From: Anaeromyxobacter soli
Lineage (GTDB): Bacteria > Myxococcota > Myxococcia > Myxococcales > Anaeromyxobacteraceae
Length of the DNA stretch: 64,000 bases
Direction: 5' to 3'
Assembly: GCF_022808855.1 (NCBI RefSeq)
Contig: NZ_JAKZLF010000018.1
Location: 1 to 64,000 of the forward strand
Both the position numbers and the translations under genes were made by a program. Below, piece after piece: positions 54,004-62,807 of this stretch. The stretch's first letter is position 1. The number at the start of each line of letters is the position of its first letter. The notes beneath the pieces are model-generated. The model saw only the letters and a list, made by a program, of their open reading frames with translations, was not told where the DNA came from and made no database searches.

Positions 54004-54253
54004 CTCGATCCTCCGGGCGCCCCGGGACGGAGGGGCGTGATCGCGCCTCGGAGCCCCGCGAGGCGCGTGCTGCACGTTAGCCGCGCCCCCGCCCGCGCTC
54101 AAATCGCCTGGCCCCTGGCAGCCGGGCAGGGCCCCCGGCGTCGCGGCGGACCTGGCGCCGCCTGCTGCGCCGCGTTACGGAAAGGAGACGAGTGGGGGGC
54201 GTATCCCGGGCTTGCCGCGCCCGGGCTCGACCCGATACGCTCGAACGATCCGT

Positions 54254-56428
54254 GTGCTGCGCCTCAACGACATCCTGGACCGGGTAGGTGGGTACCACCC
54301 GGACCCCGATCTGGACCTGATCAAGAAGGCGTACGTCTACTCCGCCAAGGTCCACCAGGGGCAGATCCGCAAGTCCGGTGAGCCGTACCTCATCCACCCC
54401 CTGGAGGTGGCAGGGCTCCTCGCCGAGCTGAAGCTCGACGAGTCGTCGGTCGTGACCGGGCTCCTCCACGACACCATCGAGGACACGCTCGCCACCAAGG
54501 AGGAGATCGCGGAGCTGTTCGGGCCCGAGATCGCGGACCTCGTCGACGGGGTGACGAAGCTCTCGCAGTTCAGCGCCGCGAACACCCAGGAGGAGAAGCA
54601 GGCCGAGAACTTCCGCAAGATGGTCGTCGCGATGGCGAAGGACATCCGCGTCCTGCTCGTCAAGCTCGCCGATCGCACCCACAACATGCGGACGCTCGAT
54701 CACATGAAGCCCGAGTCGCAGGAGCGGATCGCGCGCGAGACCCTCGACATCTACGCGCCCCTCGCGAACCGGCTCGGGATCCAGTGGCTGAAGAGCGAGC
54801 TCGAGGACCTCTCCTTCAAGTACCTCCGCCCCGAGGACTACGCGGAGCTGTCGTCGCGCGTCGAGGCGGAGGCGAAGGAGAAGCAGCAGTTCGTGCAGGA
54901 GGTCGTCGAGGTCATCCGCGGGCGCCTCACCGACGCGGGGATCTCCGTCCAGGTCTCGGGCCGCGTGAAGCACGTCTACTCGATCTGGCGAAAGATGCGT
55001 CAGCTCGACGTCGACTTCGACCACATCCTGGACGTCGTGGGCTTCCGCGTGATCGTCGACACCGTCGCGGAGTGCTACGAGTCGCTGGGGATCATCCACT
55101 CCTTGTGGAAGCCGGTGCCCGGCCGCTTCAAGGACTACATCGCCATCCCGAAGCCCAACCTCTACCAGTCGCTCCACACCACGGTGGTCGGGCCGCGCGG
55201 CGAGCGCATCGAGGTGCAGATCCGCACCAAGGAGATGCACCGCATCGCCGAGGAGGGCGTCGCGGCGCACTGGGCGTACAAGGAGAAGGGGCGCGACGGG
55301 AAGGGCGCCGAGCTCTCGAAGAAGGACGCCGAGAGCTTCGGCTGGCTGCGGCAGCTCGTCGAGTGGCAGCGCGAGCTCGCCGATCCGCGCGAGTTCCTCG
55401 AGACGGTGAAGGTGGACCTCTTCTCGGACGAGGTCTTCGTGTTCACGCCGAAGGGGGCGGTGAAGAGCCTGCCGCGCGGGGCGACGCCGGTGGACTTCGC
55501 CTACACGATCCACTCCGAGGTCGGCGAGCACACCGTCGGCGCGAAGGTGAACGGCAAGCTCGTCCCCCTGCGCTACGCGCTGAAGAACGGCGACACGGTC
55601 GAGATCCTCACCTCGCCGAACGCGCACCCGTCGAAGGACTGGCTCAGCTTCGTCAAGACGAGCCGCGCGCAGGCCCGCATCCGCCAGTTCATCCGCCAGG
55701 CCGAGCACCGCCGCTCGCTCGAGATCGGGCGCGACGTCGCGGAGCGCGAGTTCCGCCGCTTCGGGCTCAGCCTCGCCAAGGCCCAGAAGGGCGGCGATCT
55801 CGAGAAGGCGGCGCAGGCCCTCGGCTACCGCGCCCCCGACGACCTCCTGGCGGCCATCGGCTACGGCAAGGTCGCTCCGGCGCAGGTGCTCCAGCAGCTC
55901 CTCCCCGCCGACAAGCTCGCCGAGCCCACGCCCGCGGAGCCGTCGCCGACCTCGCGCCTCACCGAGATCTTCCGCAAGGTCGCGCGCCGCCCGGCGGGCG
56001 GCGTCCGCATCAACGGCATCGACGACGTGCTCGTCCGCTACGGCCGGTGCTGCAACCCGGTGCCCGGCGACGCCATCGTCGGGTTCATCACCCGCGGCCG
56101 GGGCGTGACGGTCCACACCGTCGCGTGCGACAAGGTCCTGGGGATCGACCCGGAGCGGCGCGTGGACGTCGCCTGGGACGTGAAGGGCGACTTCAAGCGG
56201 CAGATCTCGATCCGGGTCATCACGAGCGACCGCCCCGGCATCCTCGCGCGGATCTCGCAGACGTTCAGCGAGGCCGGCCTGAACATCTCGCAGGCGAGCT
56301 GTCGCACGACGCCGGGCGAGCGCGCCGTGAACGACTTCGAGGTCACGGTCGGTGACCTGAAGCAGCTCAAGTCCGTCATCCGGACGCTCGAGCGGATCGA
56401 GGGCGTCCAGTCCGTCGAGCGGGTCTGA
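54254..56428 (+). CDS. rel: Bifunctional (p)ppGpp synthetase/hydrolase
   Basis: This 724-residue RelA/SpoT homologue has an N-terminal HD hydrolase with intact His72-Asp73 (LLHDTIEDT), a synthetase domain (RVKHVYSIWRKM, then FRVIVDTVAECY and EVQIRTKEMHRIAEEG), a TGS domain (VFTPKGAVKSLPRGATPVDFAY) and a C-terminal ACT domain (IRVITSDRPGILARIS). Both activities are expected. The start is uncertain: GTG at 54254, with TACGCT 12 nt upstream, gives the usual start; a TTG at 54212 is possible. Confidence 0.95.
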   Translation: MLRLNDILDRVGGYHPDPDLDLIKKAYVYSAKVHQGQIRKSGEPYLIHPLEVAGLLAELKLDESSVVTGLLHDTIEDTLATKEEIAELFGPEIADLVDGVTKLSQFSAANTQEEKQAENFRKMVVAMAKDIRVLLVKLADRTHNMRTLDHMKPESQERIARETLDIYAPLANRLGIQWLKSELEDLSFKYLRPEDYAELSSRVEAEAKEKQQFVQEVVEVIRGRLTDAGISVQVSGRVKHVYSIWRKMRQLDVDFDHILDVVGFRVIVDTVAECYESLGIIHSLWKPVPGRFKDYIAIPKPNLYQSLHTTVVGPRGERIEVQIRTKEMHRIAEEGVAAHWAYKEKGRDGKGAELSKKDAESFGWLRQLVEWQRELADPREFLETVKVDLFSDEVFVFTPKGAVKSLPRGATPVDFAYTIHSEVGEHTVGAKVNGKLVPLRYALKNGDTVEILTSPNAHPSKDWLSFVKTSRAQARIRQFIRQAEHRRSLEIGRDVAEREFRRFGLSLAKAQKGGDLEKAAQALGYRAPDDLLAAIGYGKVAPAQVLQQLLPADKLAEPTPAEPSPTSRLTEIFRKVARRPAGGVRINGIDDVLVRYGRCCNPVPGDAIVGFITRGRGVTVHTVACDKVLGIDPERRVDVAWDVKGDFKRQISIRVITSDRPGILARISQTFSEAGLNISQASCRTTPGERAVNDFEVTVGDLKQLKSVIRTLERIEGVQSVERV

Positions 56429-56486
56429 TCCCGCCCCGGCCGCCGCCGCGCGAGAAGCCACCGTTGAACGCTCGGGCCGAGGCCGC

Positions 56487-56492
56487 TACGGT
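56487..56492 (+). promoter_or_regulatory. -10 box of a probable leaderless promoter (ridA)
   Basis: TACGGT ends exactly 6 nt before the ATG at 56499. The match to TANNNT is weak in the middle but the spacing is as for 9708 and 53418. Confidence 0.35.
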
Positions 56493-56498
56493 AGCGGC

Positions 56499-56885
56499 AT
56501 GAAGCGGATCCTCTCCACCCCGGCCGCGCCCCAGGCGATCGGCCCCTACAGCCAGGCCGTCGAGGCGCGCGGCGGGCGCACGCTGTTCCTCTCCGGGCAG
56601 ATCCCGCTCGACCCCGCCACCGGCGAGCTCGTGGCCGGGGACATCGACGCGCAGACGACGCGCGTGATGGAGAACCTGCGCGCCGTGCTCGCCGCGGGAG
56701 GCGCCGGGTTCGAGCACGTCGTCCGCACCACCATCTTCCTCGCGGACCTCGGCGACTTCGCCCGGGTGAACGCGGCGTACGGCCGGTACTTCCCGGGCGA
56801 GCCGCCGGCGCGCGCGACCGTGCAGGTTGCGGCGCTCCCCCGCGGCGCGCGCGTCGAGATCGACGCGATCGCCGTGGTCGAGTAG
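56499..56885 (+). CDS. ridA: RidA family enamine/imine deaminase
   Basis: This 128-residue protein matches RidA: APQAIGPYSQAV at the N-terminus, LFLSGQIPLDPATGELV, and PARATVQVAALPRGARVEIDAIAV with the catalytic Arg in PARATV. It hydrolyses reactive 2-aminoacrylate and other imines. Length is standard. Confidence 0.95.
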   Translation: MKRILSTPAAPQAIGPYSQAVEARGGRTLFLSGQIPLDPATGELVAGDIDAQTTRVMENLRAVLAAGGAGFEHVVRTTIFLADLGDFARVNAAYGRYFPGEPPARATVQVAALPRGARVEIDAIAVVE

Positions 56886-57029
56886 CGGCCCTCGAAGGTC
56901 CGCCCGGCGTCCTCCAGGTCCGCGAAGGCGCCGCCCGGGCCGCGGGGGCGCACGTGATGTCGAGCGCTTGGGCGCGGCACGCCCTTCGCGATCCGGACGA
57001 TCCATTCGTCGGACCGCGAGGGCCACCGC

Positions 57030-57863
57030 ATGTCCCGCATCGAGTCGAGCAGCACGCCGCACGTCGTCCTCCCTCCGCGCGAGCCCCACGGAGCGCGCGA
57101 CCTGCTGTGGAGCGGGTTTCGGCCCTCGTACTCGCTCTGCGGCCGGAGCCCCGAGCAGCGCGCGGCCGTGCACCGGGCGAACGTCGCGCTCCGCCGCCTC
57201 GATCTCGCGGACTTCGAGCGGTTCCTCGGCGAGTGGGTGGCGTCGGCGAAGGCGTGCCGCACCCTCGACGAGCTCGCGGCGCACCCCCGCGTGATCGACC
57301 CCGTCCGCGAGCTCCAGCCGTGGGAGCCGGGCGCGGTGACCGCGGAGAACCAGGATCTCGCCGCGATCCACGGTCGGTTCCGGCACGCGCTCGCGGAGGC
57401 GCTCGGAGCGGTCGAGCGCCACCGCGCCCGCCTCGAGCGCCGCCCCGCGCCGCTCGAGGTGAGCGCGGAGGGGGCCGTCGGGCTGGAGCTCGACGTGGGC
57501 GCGCTCCGCATCGGCGCGCAGGCGTCGTTGCGCGAGCGGGCGGTGACCGCGAGCCTCGGCGCGCGGCGCGTCGCGGTCCGCTGCGCGCTCGACGAGGCGG
57601 GCCGGCCGGGCTGCGTCGTGAAGACGCCCGTGCTGACCGCGGCGAGAGACCGCCTCGAGCTCCCGGAGCTCCGGCACGGCGTCGTATCCGGCGGCGCCCG
57701 CCGCGACGGGTTCACGGTTCAGGTCGGACCCTCCGCGCGCCTCGGATCGGACCGGCTCCACCTGCGAGCGCGGGCGGAGCTCGGCGTCCGGGTCCAGCTC
57801 CTCGACGTCGAGACCGCACGCCGCGCGCTGTCGAACGAGGACTTCTGGACGAAGAAGCGCTGA
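57030..57863 (+). CDS. Unrecognised cytoplasmic protein
   Basis: This 277-residue protein has a helical N-terminal half (HRANVALRRLDLADFERFLGEW) and a beta-rich C-terminal half (ALRIGAQASLRERAVTASLGARRVAVRC). No signal peptide or known domain is seen. It has no clear ribosome-binding site. The codon use matches neighbours. Confidence 0.6.
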   Translation: MSRIESSSTPHVVLPPREPHGARDLLWSGFRPSYSLCGRSPEQRAAVHRANVALRRLDLADFERFLGEWVASAKACRTLDELAAHPRVIDPVRELQPWEPGAVTAENQDLAAIHGRFRHALAEALGAVERHRARLERRPAPLEVSAEGAVGLELDVGALRIGAQASLRERAVTASLGARRVAVRCALDEAGRPGCVVKTPVLTAARDRLELPELRHGVVSGGARRDGFTVQVGPSARLGSDRLHLRARAELGVRVQLLDVETARRALSNEDFWTKKR

Positions 57864-57900
57864 ACGCCTCTACCCCCCCCGCAACACAAGGAGAGCCCAC

Positions 57901-58407
57901 ATGCCGCGCCACGTTCCGCTCGCCCTCGCCGTCGCACTCGCCCTGCTCGCCGCCGCCTGCGCTCCCGACGCTCACGGCGACCTGCGCGCCCGGGTTCGGC
58001 TCCAGCCCGCAGGGGCCCCCGGGCGCATGACCTTCGAAGGCGTCGGCGTCGGTACGGGGCTCGAGGAGGCGCAGGCCGTCTTCGGCGGCCCGCTCGCGTT
58101 TCCCTGGGACGGGACCCACCTCGCGCGGGAGCTCGCGAGCGACTTCGGGACGAGGCTCGACGTCCTGTACGGCGTGAAGCGCGACGGCTCGGGAACGATC
58201 TCCGGCCTCACGCTCGACTACACGGGGAACCCCCTCGCCATCGCCAGGCTCGACGCTCGCTGGCGCGAGGTGCTCTCGGCGATCCCGGGCGCGTGCGAGG
58301 AGGCGGGCTGCCAGTGGAACGACGAGGACGGCCGGATGATCGCGCTCGTCACGAAGCTCACCCGCTGGGCCGGCAGCTCCCAGCTGACGGTCACGATCGA
58401 GCAGTGA
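57901..58407 (+). CDS. Small lipoprotein of unknown function
   Basis: This 168-residue protein has a lipobox (LLAAAC at residues 15-20). The mature part begins APDAHGDLRARVRLQPAG. Its core, MTFEGVGVGTGLEEAQAVFG, might resemble SmpA/OmlA-type repeat starts, but this is weak. An AAGGAGAG ribosome-binding site precedes the ATG. It is tandem to the previous gene. Confidence 0.7.
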   Translation: MPRHVPLALAVALALLAAACAPDAHGDLRARVRLQPAGAPGRMTFEGVGVGTGLEEAQAVFGGPLAFPWDGTHLARELASDFGTRLDVLYGVKRDGSGTISGLTLDYTGNPLAIARLDARWREVLSAIPGACEEAGCQWNDEDGRMIALVTKLTRWAGSSQLTVTIEQ

Positions 58408-58485
58408 CGCCGGCCCGCGCTCGCACGCGTCGAGACCTCACCCGCAGCCGTGCCCCATCCGCAGGCCCGGGATCGTGCGCCGTAC

Positions 58486-59727
58486 CTAAGGCTCCAGGTA
58501 CTCGTACTCCTTCCCTGCGTAGTTCCTCAGCACCCAGCGCTTCCCCTCGTGCGAGACCACGTAGTTCGGGTTCACGGGGATCTTGCCGCCGCCCTGGGGC
58601 GCGTCGACGACGAAGTGCGGCACGGCGAGGCCGGAGGTGTGGCCGCGCAGGTGCTCGATGATGCGGATGCCGGTCTCGACGGGCGTGCGGAAGTGGCTGA
58701 TGCCCTTCGAGAGATCGCACTGGTAGATGTAGTAGGGCCGGATCCGCATGAGCAGGAGCTTGTGGTTCAGCTCCTTCACGGTCTCGGGCTCGTCGTTGAC
58801 GCCCTTCAGGAGCACCATCTGGTTGCCGATGACGCACCCGGCATCCGCGAGCCGCCGCGCCGCCTCGAAGGCCTCGGCGGTGCACTCCTTCGGATGGTTG
58901 AAGTGCGTGTTCACGTAGACCGGGTGGTGACGGCGCAGCATGTGGACGAAGTCGTCCGTCACGCGCTGTGGGAGGGTGACGAGGTTGCGGGTGCCGAGCC
59001 GGAAGATCTCGACGTGCGGGATCGCCCGCAGCCGGCCGAGGATGTAGTCGAGCCGGTCGTCCGAGAGCGAGAGCGGGTCGCCGCCGGAGATCACCACGTC
59101 GCGGATCTCCGGGTGCGCCGCGATGTACGCGAGCGACTCCTCGATCTGGCGCTTCGCGGCCGCGGTCGTCGGATCCGACACCTTGCGCTTGCGCGTGCAG
59201 TGGCGGCAGTAAACCGGGCAGTTGTGCGTCGTGTAGAAGAGGACGCGGTCCGGGTAGCGGTGCGTGATGCCGGGCACCGGCATGTCCCGCTCCTCGGCGA
59301 GCGGGTCCTCGAGGTCGGCGGGCGCGATGGTCAGCTCGCCCAGGGTCGGGACCGACTGCAGCCGGATCGGGCAGCTCGGGTCGTCGGGATCCATGAGCGC
59401 CGCGTAGTACGGCGTGATCCCCATGTGGAACTCGGCGTCCGTCTCGACGACCGCGCGGCGCTCCTCGTCCGTGAGGTGGATCACCTTCTCGAGCTGCTCG
59501 AGCCGGGTGATCCGCTCGCGCTGCTGCCAGTGCCAGTCGTTCCAGAGCGTCTCGGGGACGTCCTTCCAGATGGAGCGCGGGCCGGGCGCGAAGCGCGCGC
59601 GGACGCTCGGGACGGGTCGGATCCCGTCGTCGATCGCCGAGCCGGCCGGGCGGGGTTCGCCGTTCGCGCGCTCCGGAGGAAGGGCGCCGACGTCCCCGTG
59701 GTCGCTCGTCACAGGAAGATTCGCCAT
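58486..59727 (-). CDS. kamA: Lysine 2,3-aminomutase
   Basis: This 413-residue radical SAM enzyme converts L-lysine to L-beta-lysine. The cluster Cys are 170, 174 and 177 (CPVYCRHC). Lys382 of DAPQGGGK is the PLP Lys and Asp375 the substrate-binding Asp. YIYQCDLS gives Cys337, equivalent to a zinc ligand of clostridial enzymes, but the C-terminal zinc Cys pair is absent (the protein ends at YLEP). Its start faces a second paralogue across 241 bp. Confidence 0.93.
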   Translation of the reverse strand: MANLPVTSDHGDVGALPPERANGEPRPAGSAIDDGIRPVPSVRARFAPGPRSIWKDVPETLWNDWHWQQRERITRLEQLEKVIHLTDEERRAVVETDAEFHMGITPYYAALMDPDDPSCPIRLQSVPTLGELTIAPADLEDPLAEERDMPVPGITHRYPDRVLFYTTHNCPVYCRHCTRKRKVSDPTTAAAKRQIEESLAYIAAHPEIRDVVISGGDPLSLSDDRLDYILGRLRAIPHVEIFRLGTRNLVTLPQRVTDDFVHMLRRHHPVYVNTHFNHPKECTAEAFEAARRLADAGCVIGNQMVLLKGVNDEPETVKELNHKLLLMRIRPYYIYQCDLSKGISHFRTPVETGIRIIEHLRGHTSGLAVPHFVVDAPQGGGKIPVNPNYVVSHEGKRWVLRNYAGKEYEYLEP

Positions 59728-59890
59728 GTCGTCTCGCTCCACAGGGGGCCCTCTGCGAGGGCCGCGCGTCTCCTTTAACACCGACGCGCCGCCATGACAC
59801 GGCCCGTCGCCCCACCGACCGGGGTGGGTCCCGCCGTGCAGGCCGAGCGGCAGCAGGCAGGCGAGGCGGCGCTCCGGGGCCAGGCGTCGT

Positions 59891-59919
59891 TTGACCGCTG
59901 CGTCGCGGGCGGGTAGCTT
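59891..59919 (+). promoter_or_regulatory. Candidate promoter of the second aminomutase gene
   Basis: TTGACC (59891-59896), 17 bp, TAGCTT (59914-59919), 49 nt before the ATG at 59969. Confidence 0.5.
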
Positions 59920-59968
59920 CCGCGCCCCGCCGGGCGTTCCCCGTGGCGACGGCCCGAGCGGTGATCCC

Positions 59969-61162
59969 ATGGACTTTCGAGCCCGATTCCCCGACGTCTC
60001 CGAGAGCGACTGGCGCGACTGGCGCTGGCAGCACCGGAACGCGCTGCGCACCGCCGAGGACCTCGGCCGCCTCGTCGCCCTCACCGACGACGAGCGCGCG
60101 GGCCTCGCGCACGCGCGAGGGCGGACGCGCGTCGCGGTGACGCCGTACTACGCGTCGCTCATGGACCCCGTCCACGGGAGCTGTCCGATCCGGATGCAGT
60201 CCATCCCGCTCCCCGGCGAGGCGACGCAGGCGCCCGGGGACCTGCGCGATCCCATCGGCGAGGACGCGCACCGGCCCGCGCGCGCGATCGTCCACAAGTA
60301 CCGGGATCGCGTCCTCTTCCTCGCCGTCGATCGCTGCTCGGTCTACTGCCGTCACTGCACGCGCCGGCGGATCACGTTCGGCGCCGACGCGGGGTTCGAC
60401 CGCGACGCGATCGAGGAGGGGCTCGCGTACGTGCGGGCGCACCGCGAGGTGCGGGACGTGATCGTCTCGGGCGGCGATCCGCTCGTGCTCTCGGACGAGC
60501 GGCTCGACGCGCTGCTCGCGGGCCTCCGCGCCATCCCGCACGTCCAGCTCCTCCGCGTCGCGACGCGCGCGCCGGTGACCTGCCCGATGCGCGTGACGCC
60601 CGCGCTCGCCGCGCTCCTGCGCCGCCACGCGCCGCTCTTCGTCGTCACGCACTTCAACCACCCCGTCGAGGTCACGCCGGACGCGCGCGCCGCGTGCGAG
60701 GCCCTGGTCGACCACGGGGTGCCGGTGGAGAACCAGTCCGTGCTCCTGCGCGGCGTGAACTCGTCGGCCCGGCTCCTCACCGATCTCAACGAGCGGCTCC
60801 TCGCGAGCCGGGTCCGCCCGTACTACCTCCACCAGGGCGATCTCGCGGAGGGGACGGCGCACCTGCGCACGCCGCTCGAGGCCGGGGTCGCGATCCTGGA
60901 GCAGATGCGGGGGCGGACGAGCGGCCTCGCGATCCCGCACCTGGCCGTCGATCTCCCGGGGGGCGGCGGGAAGGTCACGCTCTCGCCAGATTACGTGCTG
61001 GGGCCGGGCGAGGAGGGCGCGCCGGGGCACTGGCTCCGGAGCTTTCGCGGCGCGCGCCACTTCTACCCGGCGCCTCCCGCGGCGGATTGCACCTGCGGGC
61101 ACGAGGCGGTCTACTATGCCCGCGAGCCTGCCGAGCCGCCCGCGGGCGAAGGGGACGCATGA
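59969..61162 (+). CDS. KamA-family radical SAM aminomutase paralogue
   Basis: This 397-residue protein is a divergent paralogue. Cluster Cys are 123, 127 and 130 (CSVYCRHC); PLP Lys335 and Asp328 are kept in VDLPGGGGK. The Cys of YIYQCDLS is replaced by Gly (YLHQGDLA), but a Cys-x-Cys (374 and 376, CTCGHE) is present at the C-terminus, the reverse of KamA. It might use lysine, glutamate or another amino acid. It is the first of a coupled set with DedA and SpoIID. Confidence 0.88.
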   Translation: MDFRARFPDVSESDWRDWRWQHRNALRTAEDLGRLVALTDDERAGLAHARGRTRVAVTPYYASLMDPVHGSCPIRMQSIPLPGEATQAPGDLRDPIGEDAHRPARAIVHKYRDRVLFLAVDRCSVYCRHCTRRRITFGADAGFDRDAIEEGLAYVRAHREVRDVIVSGGDPLVLSDERLDALLAGLRAIPHVQLLRVATRAPVTCPMRVTPALAALLRRHAPLFVVTHFNHPVEVTPDARAACEALVDHGVPVENQSVLLRGVNSSARLLTDLNERLLASRVRPYYLHQGDLAEGTAHLRTPLEAGVAILEQMRGRTSGLAIPHLAVDLPGGGGKVTLSPDYVLGPGEEGAPGHWLRSFRGARHFYPAPPAADCTCGHEAVYYAREPAEPPAGEGDA

Positions 61163-61824
61163 TCCAGTCGGTCGTCGCCAAGCTCGCGGTCTTCACCATC
61201 GCCGTCGTCGGCTACCTCGGCTACGGCGGGGTCGTCCTGCTCATGGCGATCGAGAGCGCCTGCATCCCGCTCCCGTCCGAGATCATCATGCCGCTCGCCG
61301 GGTACCACGTGTACCTCGGCAACTTCACGCTGCACGGGGCGGCGCTCGCGGGCGCGATCGGCTGCGTCGTGGGCTCCGTCCCGGCCTACTACCTCGGCCT
61401 GTACGGCGGCCGCCCGCTCATCGAGCGGTACGGTCGGTACGTGCTCGTGTCGCACCACGATCTCGACGTGGCGGATCGCCTCTTCCGAAGGTGGGGTCAG
61501 TGGGTCGTGTTCGCCGCCCGCCTCCTCCCCGTCGTCCGCACGTTCATCGCGTTCCCGGCGGGCGTGTCGCGGATGCCGATGGGGAAGTTCATCGCCTTCA
61601 CGTTCGCGGGCTCGTACCCCTGGTGCCTCGCGCTCGCGTGGGTCGGGGCGAAGCTCGGCGACAAGTGGGACAGCGACCCGCGCATGAAGGCCGTCTACCA
61701 CCGGTTCGAGCTCGTCATCGTGGCCGCCGGTGTCGCGGCGGTGGTCTTCTACGTCTGGCACAAGGTCCGCGCGTCGCGGCGCGACCGGGCGGCGACCGTC
61801 GCGGGCGCGCCGGACGAGGGGTGA
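61159..61824 (+). CDS. DedA family membrane protein
   Basis: This 221-residue protein has the DedA motifs E-x-x-x-PLPSE (ACIPLPSEIIMPLAG) and FAARLLPVVRTFIAFPAGVSRM. DedA proteins are lipid flippases, often for undecaprenyl phosphate. ATG overlaps the preceding stop (ATGA). Confidence 0.92.
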   Translation: MIQSVVAKLAVFTIAVVGYLGYGGVVLLMAIESACIPLPSEIIMPLAGYHVYLGNFTLHGAALAGAIGCVVGSVPAYYLGLYGGRPLIERYGRYVLVSHHDLDVADRLFRRWGQWVVFAARLLPVVRTFIAFPAGVSRMPMGKFIAFTFAGSYPWCLALAWVGAKLGDKWDSDPRMKAVYHRFELVIVAAGVAAVVFYVWHKVRASRRDRAATVAGAPDEG

Positions 61825-62708
61825 TGGCGCCCGCCGCCCTCGGGGTGGCGCCGATCCGGGCCGCGCTCGCGCTCCTCCTCGTCTCCGCCGCGCCCGCGCA
61901 GGCGGAGGAGCTCATCCGCGTGCGCGTCTCGGAGCGGCCGGAGCGCATCGAGGAGGTCCGGCTCGAGGACTACGTCGCGGGCGTGGTGTCGGGCGAGATG
62001 CCGGTGAGCTTCCCCGGCGAGGCCCTGAAGGCGCAGGCGGTCGCGGCCCGGAGCTACGCCCTCACGCGCAAGATCGAGGCGCAGGCCGCGAACCGGCGCT
62101 GGGACATCGCGACGGGCGTGCTCGCCCAGGTCTACCGGCACGGCGCGGCGAGCCCCGCGGCGCGGGCGGCGGCCGAGGCCACGGCGGGCGAGGTGCTCGT
62201 CTCGGGGATGGAGCCGGTGGAGGCGTACTTCCACGCGTCGTGCGGCGGCACGACCGAGGCGGGCCTGCCCGCGCTCGGGCGCGACCTGCCCTACCTCGCC
62301 TCGGTCGCGTGCGGGCGCTGCGACCGCGCGCCGGGGGTGCGCTGGTCGGCGCGGATCGACGCGCGCGCGCTCGGCGCCGCCGCGGGCCTGCGCGGCGCGG
62401 CGACCGAGGCGCGCGTCTCGACGCGGACGGCGAGCGGCCGCGCGGAGCGGGTCGAGATCTCCGCAGGAGGGCGGCGCGCGACCGTGCTCGCCACCGACCT
62501 GCGCCAGCGGCTCGGCTACGCCCGCCTGCCCTCGCTCGCGTTCGACCTGCGCTCCGAGCGCGGGGCGTTCGTCTTCGACGGCCGCGGGCAGGGGCACGGC
62601 GCCGGCCTCTGCCAGTGGGGCGCGGCCGGGCTCGCGCGCGAGGGGAAGGGCTACCGCGAGATCCTCCTCCACTACTATCCGGGCGCGGACGTGGCGCGGA
62701 TGTATTGA
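61824..62708 (+). CDS. SpoIID/LytB domain protein, probable lytic transglycosylase
   Basis: This 294-residue exported protein has a signal peptide ending PAQA. SGEMPVSFPGEALKAQAVAARSYAL contains the catalytic Glu58, and HASCGGTTE and GRGQGHGAGLCQWGA the other conserved motifs. SpoIID cuts denuded glycan strands. ATG overlaps the DedA stop by one base. Outside sporulating Firmicutes, LytB-like proteins act in wall remodelling. Confidence 0.9.
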   Translation: MAPAALGVAPIRAALALLLVSAAPAQAEELIRVRVSERPERIEEVRLEDYVAGVVSGEMPVSFPGEALKAQAVAARSYALTRKIEAQAANRRWDIATGVLAQVYRHGAASPAARAAAEATAGEVLVSGMEPVEAYFHASCGGTTEAGLPALGRDLPYLASVACGRCDRAPGVRWSARIDARALGAAAGLRGAATEARVSTRTASGRAERVEISAGGRRATVLATDLRQRLGYARLPSLAFDLRSERGAFVFDGRGQGHGAGLCQWGAAGLAREGKGYREILLHYYPGADVARMY

Positions 62709-62733
62709 GGACATGATCTCGGATACGAAACGC

Positions 62734-62800
62734 GGGGGCGGAGCCCCCGAGCTCCGCGGGAGGGCCCCCGCGCGAAGCGCGGGAGGGGCGAAGCCCCTCC
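62734..62800 (+). repeat. Cluster of GC-rich hairpins upstream of copy 3
   Basis: Three hairpins follow each other: GGGGGC-GGA-GCCCCC (62734-62748), CCCGCGC-GAA-GCGCGGG (62767-62783) and GGAGGGGC-GAA-GCCCCTCC (62782-62800). They share three-base loops with copies of the composite repeat. Confidence 0.7.
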
Positions 62801-62807
62801 GGCGGGG

